NCBI GenBank assembly: GCA_963676655.2
Contig: CAXXKX010000003.1
Coordinates: 992,001-1,056,000, forward strand
From: G963676655 sp963676655
Lineage (GTDB): Bacteria > Verrucomicrobiota > Lentisphaeria > Victivallales > Victivallaceae
DNA length: 64,000 nucleotides
Direction: 5' to 3'
Shown: positions 52,126-60,809 of the stretch, piece after piece
How the letters are laid out: every line of letters begins with the position of its first letter
How positions within the stretch are numbered: the stretch's first letter is position 1
Translations under genes and position numbers: made by a program
The notes under the pieces: generated by a model
What the model was told of the DNA's origin: nothing
Databases searched by the model: none
What the model saw: only the letters and a program-made list of their open reading frames with translations

Positions 52126-54044
52126 ATCAGGTCATTCTTAATATCGAAGGCAATTCCTGGACCGTGCGCGATGCCTGTACCGGCGTGATCGTTTTCGGCA
52201 TGACCGGTTCCGGTAAGAGTTCCGGGCCGCTTCATAAAATCGCCCATCGCCTGCTTAAGCTGGGTTACGGCGGCGTGGTATTCTGCGCCAAGCCCGATGA
52301 GTGCGATACCTGGAAGGAGTACGCGCTCCGAGCTGACCGTCGTGATGATCTGCTCTTTCTGAGCGATCTCACATTTAACTATCTGGAACACGAATCCCGA
52401 CGCGGCGGCATCGGTGGCGGGCAGATTGAAAATATGGTAAATCTCTACATGGAAATCGTCAATATGGGGAAGGATAAACGCGGCGCGAGCGGCACCAACG
52501 ACGAATACTGGCAGGCGGCTGTCAAACAGCTTTTGCGCAATACCATCACGATTCTCCAGATGGGCAATGAAGTTATTTCGATTGAAAATATCTACAAGGT
52601 CATCATCACCGCGCCGTCAGGAAACCGCAATCATCAGGAGGGGAACTATTGTGCCGACGTCATGAACGTATGCATCCCGAACGCGTTATGGCATACCCCG
52701 GAATATCAGTTGGCCCGGACCTTTTTTTACGAGGAGTTTGCGCATCTGGACGACCGGACCCGGTCCAACACCATTTCCAGTTTCAGCGTCAGCGCCGACG
52801 CGATGCAGCGCGGGGAGCTGGCGAGATGTTTTTCCGCCAAAGAATCCACCTTGCATCTCGAAGATATTTACCGTGAAGGTAAAATCCTGATCGTCGATTA
52901 CGATCAAAAGTCCTGGGGACGACTTGGCCAGTATGCTGCCGGGATCATCAAATACTGTTTTGAAATGATGATCGAACGTCGTGAAGACATTTTACAGCCC
53001 TACGCCGTGCCCTGTTTTCTATGGGCCGACGAATGTCAGTTTTTCGCGCTTGATTACGATCAGAAATTCCAGACCACCGCCCGCTCTTCTCGCACCATGA
53101 CCGTTTATGCCACCCAGAATCTCGGTAATCTTTACGACGGTTACGGCAAGGAAAAAGCCGCCTCATTGCTCGGGAATCTTGGCACGAAGATCTTCTGTCA
53201 GAACGGCGAATACGAAACCAATGAATGGGCCGCGAAATCCATCGGTCAGGAGATCGTCCTGCGTCGGAACCAGTCTTTTGGCGACTCTAAATCCAGTTCG
53301 ATGAAAGGCGATAACAATAAATCCTTATCGCATTCCGAGGGTTTTTCGGAACAGAAAGATTATCGTGTCGATCCCGCCGATTTTTCTATCCTGCACACTG
53401 GCGGCCCCCGCGGACAGTGCAAGGTTGGATTCATTTTCTGGCAGTCGGGACGTATCCTCAATAACGGCACGGTTTTCATCCGTTCGACCATTGAACAGGA
53501 ATGCAAACTCGTCTGCGGCGCAAAACAAATTCGACATTGCCCGAAAACCCCAATCATCGCCGGAAATAAAGGCGAATACATCGGAGAACATCGTATCATG
53601 ATCCCTTCCGACTACGGCTATCTGGCCGCGTTTCTACTCTCAATGGGTTTTCCCGTGGCTGGAATCATTCTTGTCCATACCAATTACGACATCATGCTGG
53701 GCTATTTCAATGATATTTTTTACTGCTGCGCCAGCACGCTATGTTTTTATATGTTGAGCGTAAGTTTTGATCTGCTCTGCGACTGTCTGCAACGTGTTCC
53801 GGCCATCCTTATTCCCCGTCTTACCGGCAAACCACGCAACCTGAAAAAATATCAGAAATCCATCATCTGGCAGGATGTGGTGCTGGGGTATTACGCCATC
53901 AGCGTCGGTATGACATTATGGCTGCAATATCATCTTTACGACCTGAAAAATGCTGCGTTCGTGCTGGAATGCTGGTTCGGGTTGTGTCTGTTCTACCGCT
54001 TCCTGCGCTCTTCCGGCAAACAGGAAGTCAAATCCACCAAATGA
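52101..54044 (+). CDS. VirD4/TraG-like coupling ATPase with C-terminal membrane domain
   Basis: A 647-residue protein; ribosome-binding site AAGGAG at ideal spacing. Walker A FGMTGSGKSSGP lies at residues 32-43, Walker B FLWADECQFF near 305, followed by TVYATQNLGNLYDGYGKEKA (the T4CP 'tQ...ql...yG' motif) near 335 and a KIFCQNGEYETNEWA segment. These identify a type IV coupling protein, which delivers substrates to the channel. Unlike VirD4/TraG, where helices precede the ATPase, here no helix precedes it and about four hydrophobic segments lie at 505-630 (AAFLLSMGFPVAGIILV, TLCFYMLSVSFDLL, VVLGYYAISVGMTLWL, FGLCLFYRFL). Confidence 0.8.
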   Translation: MPERKNILDQVILNIEGNSWTVRDACTGVIVFGMTGSGKSSGPLHKIAHRLLKLGYGGVVFCAKPDECDTWKEYALRADRRDDLLFLSDLTFNYLEHESRRGGIGGGQIENMVNLYMEIVNMGKDKRGASGTNDEYWQAAVKQLLRNTITILQMGNEVISIENIYKVIITAPSGNRNHQEGNYCADVMNVCIPNALWHTPEYQLARTFFYEEFAHLDDRTRSNTISSFSVSADAMQRGELARCFSAKESTLHLEDIYREGKILIVDYDQKSWGRLGQYAAGIIKYCFEMMIERREDILQPYAVPCFLWADECQFFALDYDQKFQTTARSSRTMTVYATQNLGNLYDGYGKEKAASLLGNLGTKIFCQNGEYETNEWAAKSIGQEIVLRRNQSFGDSKSSSMKGDNNKSLSHSEGFSEQKDYRVDPADFSILHTGGPRGQCKVGFIFWQSGRILNNGTVFIRSTIEQECKLVCGAKQIRHCPKTPIIAGNKGEYIGEHRIMIPSDYGYLAAFLLSMGFPVAGIILVHTNYDIMLGYFNDIFYCCASTLCFYMLSVSFDLLCDCLQRVPAILIPRLTGKPRNLKKYQKSIIWQDVVLGYYAISVGMTLWLQYHLYDLKNAAFVLECWFGLCLFYRFLRSSGKQEVKSTK

Positions 54045-54052
54045 GGCAAATT

Positions 54053-55075
54053 ATGTTCAATACAACTAAAGAAGCAATCACCTTTCTCGATGGGCTCGGG
54101 CCTTACCTCAAGACCCGGATCATCGGTCAGGATCATGTCATCGAAGCCATTGCCGAAAAACTCCGTTACTGGTATCTTGGCATCAGCAATCCCACCCGGC
54201 CGACCGTATTTTTCTTCCTCGGCCCCACCGGGACCGGCAAGACTGAAATCATTCGGGAAACCATTCATTATCTCTATGGCGATGAAAGCAAGCTGCTGCG
54301 GCTGGATATGTCCGAATTCGGCGAAACCGCCGGTTCCGATGTCGGCAAGAAATTGGTCGGCTACTCTGAACAGGAGCCCGGACGGCTCCACGACTTCCTG
54401 GAACGCCACGGCGAAGGTGCCATCTTGTACGACGAATTTGAAAAAGCCCATAAGGATATGGCCAAATACATGCTCCAGCAGATCGATGCCGGACGTGTCA
54501 CGTTGTGGAATAATAAAACCTATGATATTTCGCGTTTCCTGCTCTTTTACACCAGCAATGTCGGCGCGGAAATTTTCCAGGGAAACAATCATCTGTCCAT
54601 CGAACGCAAATGCGAAGCCGCCTGTCAACGTCTGGTCATGATCTTCGATTCCCCGGAATTCGTCGCCCGTTTCGGCAAATTCAATTACGGCATTTTCGCC
54701 TTTAATGCCCTTAAACCCGAACACCTACGACTGATCACCCGTAAATTCATCGACGATAAACTGAAATATTTTCAGACCATCCGGGAATCCAGATCGGAAT
54801 CTCACGGCTTTTTTGTCCCCGAAAACATGATCGTCCTGGGCTATTCCCCGGAAGTCGTTGACTTTGCCTTATTGCAAACAAATACTACTCGGAACGGCGC
54901 CCGTGAAATCCGCGACATCGTTGAACGCATGCTCAACCAGGCCTATACCCACGCCATCACCAACACCCCCGAAGGCGCCTCCATGACCGGCTACCTGCAC
55001 CTAGCCCAGAATGAAGACAAAGTAGTTCTCCGCCCCGATGTCCCTGAAAATAATAAATACCATATTTTGCCATAA
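54053..55075 (+). CDS. Clp-type AAA+ ATPase
   Basis: I choose the ATG at 54053 (GAGG 7 bp upstream); the frame is open further upstream and the ATG at 54041 overlaps the previous stop. The 340-residue protein has Walker A FLGPTGTGKTEI (about 55-66), a LRLDMSEFGE segment, Walker B ILYDEFEKAHKDM (about 124) and sensor-1 FYTSNVGAEIF (about 165), the layout of the ClpA/ClpB second ATPase module including RIIGQDHVIEAIAEKL at the start. No Clp N-domain or first module is present. A Clp-type unfoldase in a secretion cluster could unfold substrates or take the place of VirB11, which is missing; both are inference. Confidence 0.75.
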   Translation: MFNTTKEAITFLDGLGPYLKTRIIGQDHVIEAIAEKLRYWYLGISNPTRPTVFFFLGPTGTGKTEIIRETIHYLYGDESKLLRLDMSEFGETAGSDVGKKLVGYSEQEPGRLHDFLERHGEGAILYDEFEKAHKDMAKYMLQQIDAGRVTLWNNKTYDISRFLLFYTSNVGAEIFQGNNHLSIERKCEAACQRLVMIFDSPEFVARFGKFNYGIFAFNALKPEHLRLITRKFIDDKLKYFQTIRESRSESHGFFVPENMIVLGYSPEVVDFALLQTNTTRNGAREIRDIVERMLNQAYTHAITNTPEGASMTGYLHLAQNEDKVVLRPDVPENNKYHILP

Positions 55076-55090
55076 TACGGAAAATTGAAA

Positions 55091-55426
55091 ATGCCAAAAT
55101 CCAATATCAGACTGAAAACTGTAAAACTGCTTGCCAGGTTAATGAGGCCGCTTGTCGAGGAAGGCGTAATTTTTGTCTCGGAAGAACAGGAGATTCACGC
55201 CAATCTCAAGCACCTGGCAAGCAAGGGAGAGCTGATGCCTGCTATTGTTCCAAAGCTGATAGATCAGCGGGAAGCAGCCGAAATGCTAGGACTGGGATAC
55301 AGCAATTTTAAAAAACTGGAAAAAGAGAACGCATTCCCTTTTTCCCGTCGTATGGTTGGCTCGGCTGTCCGTTATCGCAATGTTGATATAATTGAATATA
55401 TTATGGCAGAGGATTCAGGAACGTAA
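55091..55426 (+). CDS. Excisionase/AlpA-like DNA-binding protein
   Basis: A 111-residue protein from the ATG at 55091. The C-terminal half has a MerR/AlpA-type winged helix (LIDQREAAEMLGLGYSNFKK, then FPFSRRMVGSAVRYRNVDII), the fold of recombination directionality factors. The gene runs toward the integrase, and the two ends overlap by 12 bp tail to tail. A role in excision of the element, by binding next to attachment sites, is the natural reading. Plain transcription regulation remains possible. Confidence 0.7.
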   Translation: MPKSNIRLKTVKLLARLMRPLVEEGVIFVSEEQEIHANLKHLASKGELMPAIVPKLIDQREAAEMLGLGYSNFKKLEKENAFPFSRRMVGSAVRYRNVDIIEYIMAEDSGT

Positions 55427-56713
55427 TGCCTTTTCAATTTCTTGAATAACTTCGCTTTTATCGTCCGTTCCGTCAATTATTTTCAATGCTTTTTCAATTC
55501 TATCCCGGTCTGATGCTACTGAATAATTCCCGGCAATTGCCATAATCGCCTTCTCCTGGGCTTCTTCACCAATATGAGTATAATGCTTATCGACAATTTC
55601 CGAATTTGTTCCCAGAATAGACAGGACGACCGCCTTGGGAACCCCGGCCTCCGCGCAATGAGAAGCAAAACTATGTCGCAATGAGTGAAAGCCGTAAACC
55701 GTTACTTTCTTTGCCCTTCCAGGAACCTTTACCGATGGCTCCAGCCCGATCCACTTAATAACCCGCAATACGTCAATATTAACCAGATTGTTGCCGGTAT
55801 TTTTACCGTTATTATCAAGCTTATTATACCGCTTTGCAACATTCGGACTAACATATTGATCAACTTTCCAGTCTTTCGCCTCAAGCAAAACTTCCAGTAA
55901 CTTTGGCGCGATAGGAATGGTGACTTCTTTCCCGGTCTTGAATTGCTTAACCCATATCCGCTTCCGGTTCAAATCAACCTTATCCCAGCGCAACAAAACA
56001 CAGTCTTTAAGCCTCTGTCCAGTGAACATACCAAGATGATAAACAACCCGGATTTCAGGCTTGTTCATCACCTTGTGCTGCTTATCTTCCAATACCTGCA
56101 ACAACGCGTCTTCCTGGTCACGGGTGAAAGAGAGCCGCCTGACTATATTTTCCTGTTCTTCACGTTCCTTGCGGAAAAGAGATTTTGCTCTGAATGGATT
56201 ATCTTCCGAACGGTAATCTGTAAGAACTTCAAAAACTTTCTTTATGCGTCTGATCTTACGATTATGAGTATCAACAGCTAAATCATTTACCCGTAGTTTT
56301 TGAGCGAAGTTGTCTGCGACTTCCGGGGTAATATCGTTTATTTCCAATGTTGAACCGGCAAACTCAATAAACTCTTTCCAAGTAGCCTTATATGCGCCTT
56401 GTTCGCTTACCGTGGCCGGAGTAGCGCGTTCCGGATGTGTTGAGTATACTTCCCAGGCATCGGCCAGCAATAACGACTTCTTGTGTTTAACCAATCCCCT
56501 GGCGTGTTGTACGTGCGCGGAAATCATTTCAGTAGTCGTCGACTTCACAACCGGAACCAGTTCGTGAGCCTTTTTGACCGCAACTTTCTGATTCTTGGTT
56601 TTCAAGCTGACCGCTTTGCGTTGACCGTTGATTTGATACCTGAAGTAGTAGGTGCCTTTTTCGGTTTTCTGATAAACGGTGCCGATTTCAAGTTTTACAA
56701 CTTTTCCTGCCAT
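55415..56713 (-). CDS. int: Tyrosine recombinase (integrase) of the element
   Basis: A 432-residue integrase with ribosome-binding site AGGAGG. The N-terminus has an Arm-type strand region (FRYQINGQRKAVSL). A core-binding SAM-like domain spans about 100-190. The catalytic domain shows the first Arg in MFTGQRLKDCVLLRW (about 233), the HSLRHSFASHCAEAG box (His/Arg, about 340) and the Tyr nucleophile in VDKHYTHIG (about 377). It lies next to the 3' end of a tRNA-Ser gene, the usual attachment target, with 114 bp between. All catalytic residues appear present. Confidence 0.9.
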   Translation of the reverse strand: MAGKVVKLEIGTVYQKTEKGTYYFRYQINGQRKAVSLKTKNQKVAVKKAHELVPVVKSTTTEMISAHVQHARGLVKHKKSLLLADAWEVYSTHPERATPATVSEQGAYKATWKEFIEFAGSTLEINDITPEVADNFAQKLRVNDLAVDTHNRKIRRIKKVFEVLTDYRSEDNPFRAKSLFRKEREEQENIVRRLSFTRDQEDALLQVLEDKQHKVMNKPEIRVVYHLGMFTGQRLKDCVLLRWDKVDLNRKRIWVKQFKTGKEVTIPIAPKLLEVLLEAKDWKVDQYVSPNVAKRYNKLDNNGKNTGNNLVNIDVLRVIKWIGLEPSVKVPGRAKKVTVYGFHSLRHSFASHCAEAGVPKAVVLSILGTNSEIVDKHYTHIGEEAQEKAIMAIAGNYSVASDRDRIEKALKIIDGTDDKSEVIQEIEKALRS

Positions 56714-56824
56714 AATGAGCCTCCTAATCGTAAATATCCGATATAGCTAATATAGACCCGATTGAGAGCTTTGAAAGTCGTAAATGGTACCAAACGGCAC
56801 CTTTTTGAAGCTTTTTGAGCATAA

Positions 56825-56917
<93 letters not shown>

Positions 56918-57281
56918 GCATTGCAAAAAATGTGCGGACTGTAAAATAGCTCATTTCCTCAAATCATCAAACCGTTTTTCAAAAAAAATTGCAATTTTTT
57001 TGTATTCAGCAATTTTATTTGACAGGACCGACAGGAGTCGGCAATGCCGAATTGCCGCGAATTACACCCTGCGTTCAACGCTTTTGAAAAACTCTGGATC
57101 GTTTTTCAAAACCATCACACCCTGCAAACCGAACTACCTAACACGCAATAAATTGCGTAACCTGCTTTCGCCGCAAGCGGCGACCAACGCTCCTGCGTTG
57201 AATCCAGTCCGGCAACGTGCCGGGGCGTAATAATTTAAAAATTTTCTTTTTTACTTTTGGCAGTCGCGACTTTTTTGAGAG
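56918..57281 (+). other. Intergenic region between tRNA-Ser and cheB
   Basis: No gene is seen in these 364 bp. The right part holds a triple-hairpin element (57143-57223). The remainder is AT-rich next to the tRNA 5' end, where its promoter must lie. Confidence 0.6.
57143..57223 (+). repeat. Triple-hairpin element, copy 2 (outside the integrated element)
   Basis: ACGCAAT-AA-ATTGCGT (57143-57158) is followed by CGCCGC-AA-GCGGCG, CAACGC-TCCT-GCGTTG and CCGGCA-ACG-TGCCGG (57169-57223). The three GC-rich hairpins align base by base with copy 1 at 39734, including linkers such as GACCA and GTCCGGC. Confidence 0.7.
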
Positions 57282-58367
57282 TTAGAACCTTCTGACATCC
57301 AAAAGGAATTTGACAATTTCATCCGGCGTCAACTCAAGCTTGGCGGCATTCGCTTTGATGGCTTCACCCGGCATGCCGTTGACGGCACAGGTTTCCGGTG
57401 ACTGGGCAATGGTGCAGGCCCGGGCCCTGGAAAGCCGTTTCAGCGCGTCAACACCGTCACGCCCCATCCCGGTCATAAGCATAGCAACCGCGGCGCTGCC
57501 GTAGAACTGATTGACCGAATCAAAAAACTCATTGATCGACGGCGCCGGCTTGGTGTTGTCCAGCGGCGCGGTAATGACAAATTGCAGGCGGTTTCTCAGT
57601 TTTACACATTTGCCGCCGGGAGCCACGTAAATATGACCGGCACGCATGCTGGTGTATTCAGAAATCTTCTCCACCGGCATTTTACACTGGCTGCTGAGCC
57701 ATGAGACCAGCGAATCCGTAAACTGCCCGAGGATATGTTGAACAATACATATCGGCAACGGAAAATCTACCGGAAGCTGTTTGAGCATCGAGACCAGCAA
57801 CGGCGGCCCGCCGGTGGAGATTCCGATTACAACGATTTCAGATTCATCAAGCATAATCGGTTTTTTCCGGGCCGGAGGTTTGAGGCGAATGGTTTTCTTG
57901 GCCTGCTTAAATGAAAAGAAGTCGCCAATGGAACGTCTGGCCACCACTCTGACTTCGGACATATCCTGAACCGTTTGCAGAAGAGTTCTTTTCATACTTT
58001 CATAACGCGGGGATTCCGGCGCACCGGGTTTTTCAACAATCGCCAGGGCTCCGGCTTCAAGCGCCTTGAGACCGCGTTCATGATTATCGGCCCAACTGGA
58101 CACAATAATAATCGGCACCGGAATTGATTTCAGGATTTGCCGGGTGACCTTAAATCCGTCCATGTCCGGCATCATCAAATCCATGGTGATAATATCAGGA
58201 GTTACGGATTTCAGCAGTTTGATAGCGTTTCTTCCGTTAGAAGCTTCCCCTACCACTTCAAAACCAGCCTCTTCAAAGATGCTTCTGAGAAGAAGTCGGG
58301 CCGTTGCCGAATCATCGACAATCATAATGCCGATTTTACGTTCGGGAGATGTTTTTTCGTCAATCAC
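57282..58367 (-). CDS. cheB: CheB-type chemoreceptor methylesterase
   Basis: I start at the GTG at 58367, with AAGGAG 7 bp upstream, because the longer frame would run into cheA; this gives 361 residues. Residues 10-125 form a receiver domain (IMIVDDSATARLLLRS, phosphorylated Asp in DIITMDLMMPDMDGF, Lys in IVEKPGAP). The methylesterase domain follows, with the catalytic Ser in VIGISTGGPP (about 180), His in ICIVQHILGQF and Asp in LMTGMGRDGVDAL (about 300). It removes methyl groups from the receptor after phosphorylation by CheA and provides adaptation. It is the last gene of the minus-strand chemosensory cluster. Confidence 0.9.
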   Translation of the reverse strand: MIDEKTSPERKIGIMIVDDSATARLLLRSIFEEAGFEVVGEASNGRNAIKLLKSVTPDIITMDLMMPDMDGFKVTRQILKSIPVPIIIVSSWADNHERGLKALEAGALAIVEKPGAPESPRYESMKRTLLQTVQDMSEVRVVARRSIGDFFSFKQAKKTIRLKPPARKKPIMLDESEIVVIGISTGGPPLLVSMLKQLPVDFPLPICIVQHILGQFTDSLVSWLSSQCKMPVEKISEYTSMRAGHIYVAPGGKCVKLRNRLQFVITAPLDNTKPAPSINEFFDSVNQFYGSAAVAMLMTGMGRDGVDALKRLSRARACTIAQSPETCAVNGMPGEAIKANAAKLELTPDEIVKFLLDVRRF

Positions 58368-58383
58368 AGCATTTCTCCTTATT

Positions 58384-60774
58384 TTATATAAACCTCGCAA
58401 CAGTTTCCAGTAAATTGCTCTGTTCAAAATTCTTTTTAGTCAAGTAGGCATTGGCCCCGACCTGAACTCCGCGCTGGCGGTCCTCTCGTTTAGCCAAAGT
58501 AGTACAAAGAATGACCGGTAAATCCGAGAGATTGTCATCAGCCCTGACGTTTTCAGTCAGAACAAAGCCATCCATCCGGGGCATTTCAATATCGCTAACC
58601 AGCAAATCATAATCGTTTGAGCGCAATTTATTCAGAGCATCCTGTCCATCAATCGCAGTCTCCACTTCATATCCGGCACTTTCAAGAATACTGACCAGCA
58701 GCATACGGGTGGTTATCGAGTCCTCGGCAACCAGAATCTTCGACTTTTCCCCGGTTCCTGCGGAGTTTGAAACTGAAACAGACCCTCCCCCGCGCAAGAT
58801 GGTTTTCAGCAGATCTCTAATATTCAACACCGGAACGAGTTCATCCGCGCCAGTAACCGCTACTCCGGAAAAATTTGGTACTTTTTTCAGCAGGCTGCCC
58901 ATTGGTTTTACCGTAATATCCATCTCTTCAACGACCCGGTCCACAATAACAGCCGCTTCTGCGTCACCAGCCTTAATAATCAAAACAGACCGCAAATTAT
59001 TCTCAGAAGCGGATGACGCTTCCAGATTAAGCAATGAGGACAATTCGACCAGCGGCAGCGAACGGTCCCGGTATTTCCAGGTTGGCCGGCCATTTATCAA
59101 ACCGGGATCCTGATGTTTTATCCTGGTGACGTAACTGACAAAGATCAGCGGAAAAACGAATGATGACTCTCCTACTTCCACAAATATTCCCTTGAGTGAC
59201 GACAAAGAAACCGGAATATCCAGGGTAATTTTAGTACCGAAGCCAATCCTGTTCTCGATATTGATCGAACCGCCCAAATCCTCAATCGCTTCCTGAACGA
59301 TACTCATGCCGAGACCGCGGCCGGAAATTGAAGTAATAATGTTACTGGTGGTGAAACCGGAAGTGAAAATGTGTTCAAGCACCTGTTTTTCCGACATCGC
59401 ATCCACCTCTTCAACCGACAAAGTCGAGTTACTGACAATATCCCGGCGGATCAACTCGATATCCATTCCATGGCCATCATCTTCCACAATAATCTGAACT
59501 TTTTTTCCAGTTATGGCATTTGCCTCGAGAGAAATATTGCCGCAACGGGTTTTGCCTCTGCTCTCCCGTTCAGCCGGAGATTCTATTCCATGATCAACCG
59601 CGTTGCGTAAAAGATGAATGATCGGGTAGTTCAACTGGTCGAGAATACGCCGGTCTATTTCCAGCTCTCCACCTTTGATTTCAAAATTAATCTCATGACC
59701 TGTTTCCCGCGCCAGGTCGCGCATCATTCTCGGGTAGGTTTCGGCCAGGACTGAGAACGGTTGCAAAGCTATATCCCGGACATTATCCAGGCAGTCATCG
59801 ATCAGTTTTTCTATCTCATGGCTGTTTCTTTCCTCCCGGCGGATCAATTCAGTTACTTTACTCTCAAAGCGGCTGAAATGCTTTCGCGATACGGATAAAA
59901 TATCACAGGCCAGGTCGATATCCTCAACTGGAATATGCTGCGAATTATACTGTCCGGCCAGAAAACGAATATCCCGGTTAATAGAGTTTACCACTCCGGA
60001 TAATTGAAAATTAGCGGTTTTTATAATTTGAACTTCCTCGATCAAGTCCTGTAAAAAACGGGAATTGACGGAGCACAATTGCTTTAATGTGACCAGCTCC
60101 TCTGCATTGAACAACAAGCCATCCAATTTATCACGGGCAATTCTTACCGAACTGCCCCCGGTCGCAGGAGCGGGCCTGACAGAATCCTGAACCGGAGTTG
60201 ATGAAGTCGATACCGGAATCGGATCTGTTTCCGATCCGCGATGTTCATCAGAGGCGTCTTCAGATTCAAAAAGAATCTGCTCATCATCGTCGACACCTTC
60301 ATCCAGCAGTGATGTATCATCCGGGAGCTCTGCATCATGTTCATCGGCGGCCTCAGTGTGCGATTCAGCCGCCAGGCAAAGCTCGGAAAGCAAGCGACTA
60401 ATATGACTGCCGAGCTCTTTCAAGTCATTAACCAAATCATCGTTATCCGGTTCGGCAATCCTTCTTTCGACTGTAGCAACTCCCTGGTGCAGTATCTCCG
60501 CAATTTCCGGACAAAAGAGGTCCGGAGAAGATTTCATTGCGCCAAAGACATCCTCCACTGACTGAAAAAACGTTTCGATAGCATTAAAATCAACCGCTCT
60601 GGCGGCACCTTTAAGACTATGCGCATCCCGGAAAATGACTTCGAGGATCGGCAAACGGGAAGTCCCGACTGCATGCTCCATTTCCATCAGCTTGTTAGTG
60701 ATGGAAAGCAGACGTTCCTCCGATTCCAGTTTAAAAGCCTGCCTCAAGCGGGCCATTAAATTGTTGTTTTCCAT
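58384..60774 (-). CDS. cheA: CheA histidine kinase with C-terminal receiver
   Basis: A 796-residue hybrid. The Hpt domain with phosphorylatable His is FRDAHSLKGAARAVDF (about 50). An acidic linker (130-200) leads to dimerisation helices and the kinase core, with the N box LLRNAVDHGIES (about 370), G1 EDDGHGMD and G2 ISGRGLGMSIV. A CheW-like domain spans about 510-640. A C-terminal receiver follows, with ILVAEDSITTR, the phospho-acceptor Asp in LLVSDIEMPRMDGF (about 725) and Lys in AYLTKKNF. CheA-receiver fusions occur in Wsp, Frz and other systems for alternative functions rather than simple flagellar chemotaxis. It lies 16 bp before cheB. Confidence 0.9.
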   Translation of the reverse strand: MENNNLMARLRQAFKLESEERLLSITNKLMEMEHAVGTSRLPILEVIFRDAHSLKGAARAVDFNAIETFFQSVEDVFGAMKSSPDLFCPEIAEILHQGVATVERRIAEPDNDDLVNDLKELGSHISRLLSELCLAAESHTEAADEHDAELPDDTSLLDEGVDDDEQILFESEDASDEHRGSETDPIPVSTSSTPVQDSVRPAPATGGSSVRIARDKLDGLLFNAEELVTLKQLCSVNSRFLQDLIEEVQIIKTANFQLSGVVNSINRDIRFLAGQYNSQHIPVEDIDLACDILSVSRKHFSRFESKVTELIRREERNSHEIEKLIDDCLDNVRDIALQPFSVLAETYPRMMRDLARETGHEINFEIKGGELEIDRRILDQLNYPIIHLLRNAVDHGIESPAERESRGKTRCGNISLEANAITGKKVQIIVEDDGHGMDIELIRRDIVSNSTLSVEEVDAMSEKQVLEHIFTSGFTTSNIITSISGRGLGMSIVQEAIEDLGGSINIENRIGFGTKITLDIPVSLSSLKGIFVEVGESSFVFPLIFVSYVTRIKHQDPGLINGRPTWKYRDRSLPLVELSSLLNLEASSASENNLRSVLIIKAGDAEAAVIVDRVVEEMDITVKPMGSLLKKVPNFSGVAVTGADELVPVLNIRDLLKTILRGGGSVSVSNSAGTGEKSKILVAEDSITTRMLLVSILESAGYEVETAIDGQDALNKLRSNDYDLLVSDIEMPRMDGFVLTENVRADDNLSDLPVILCTTLAKREDRQRGVQVGANAYLTKKNFEQSNLLETVARFI

Positions 60775-60809
60775 AATGCGATTATTTACCTGTTCTGATT
60801 TAGTTCGGG

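Noticed and set aside
53993..54724. 243-residue open frame on the minus strand
   Set aside because: It is antisense to the coupling-ATPase end and the Clp-type ATPase, both with clear motifs; composition is that of a shadow.
57000..57230. 76-residue plus-strand frame after the tRNA
   Set aside because: It is produced by the triple-hairpin element and flanking DNA; no start signal or protein-like character.
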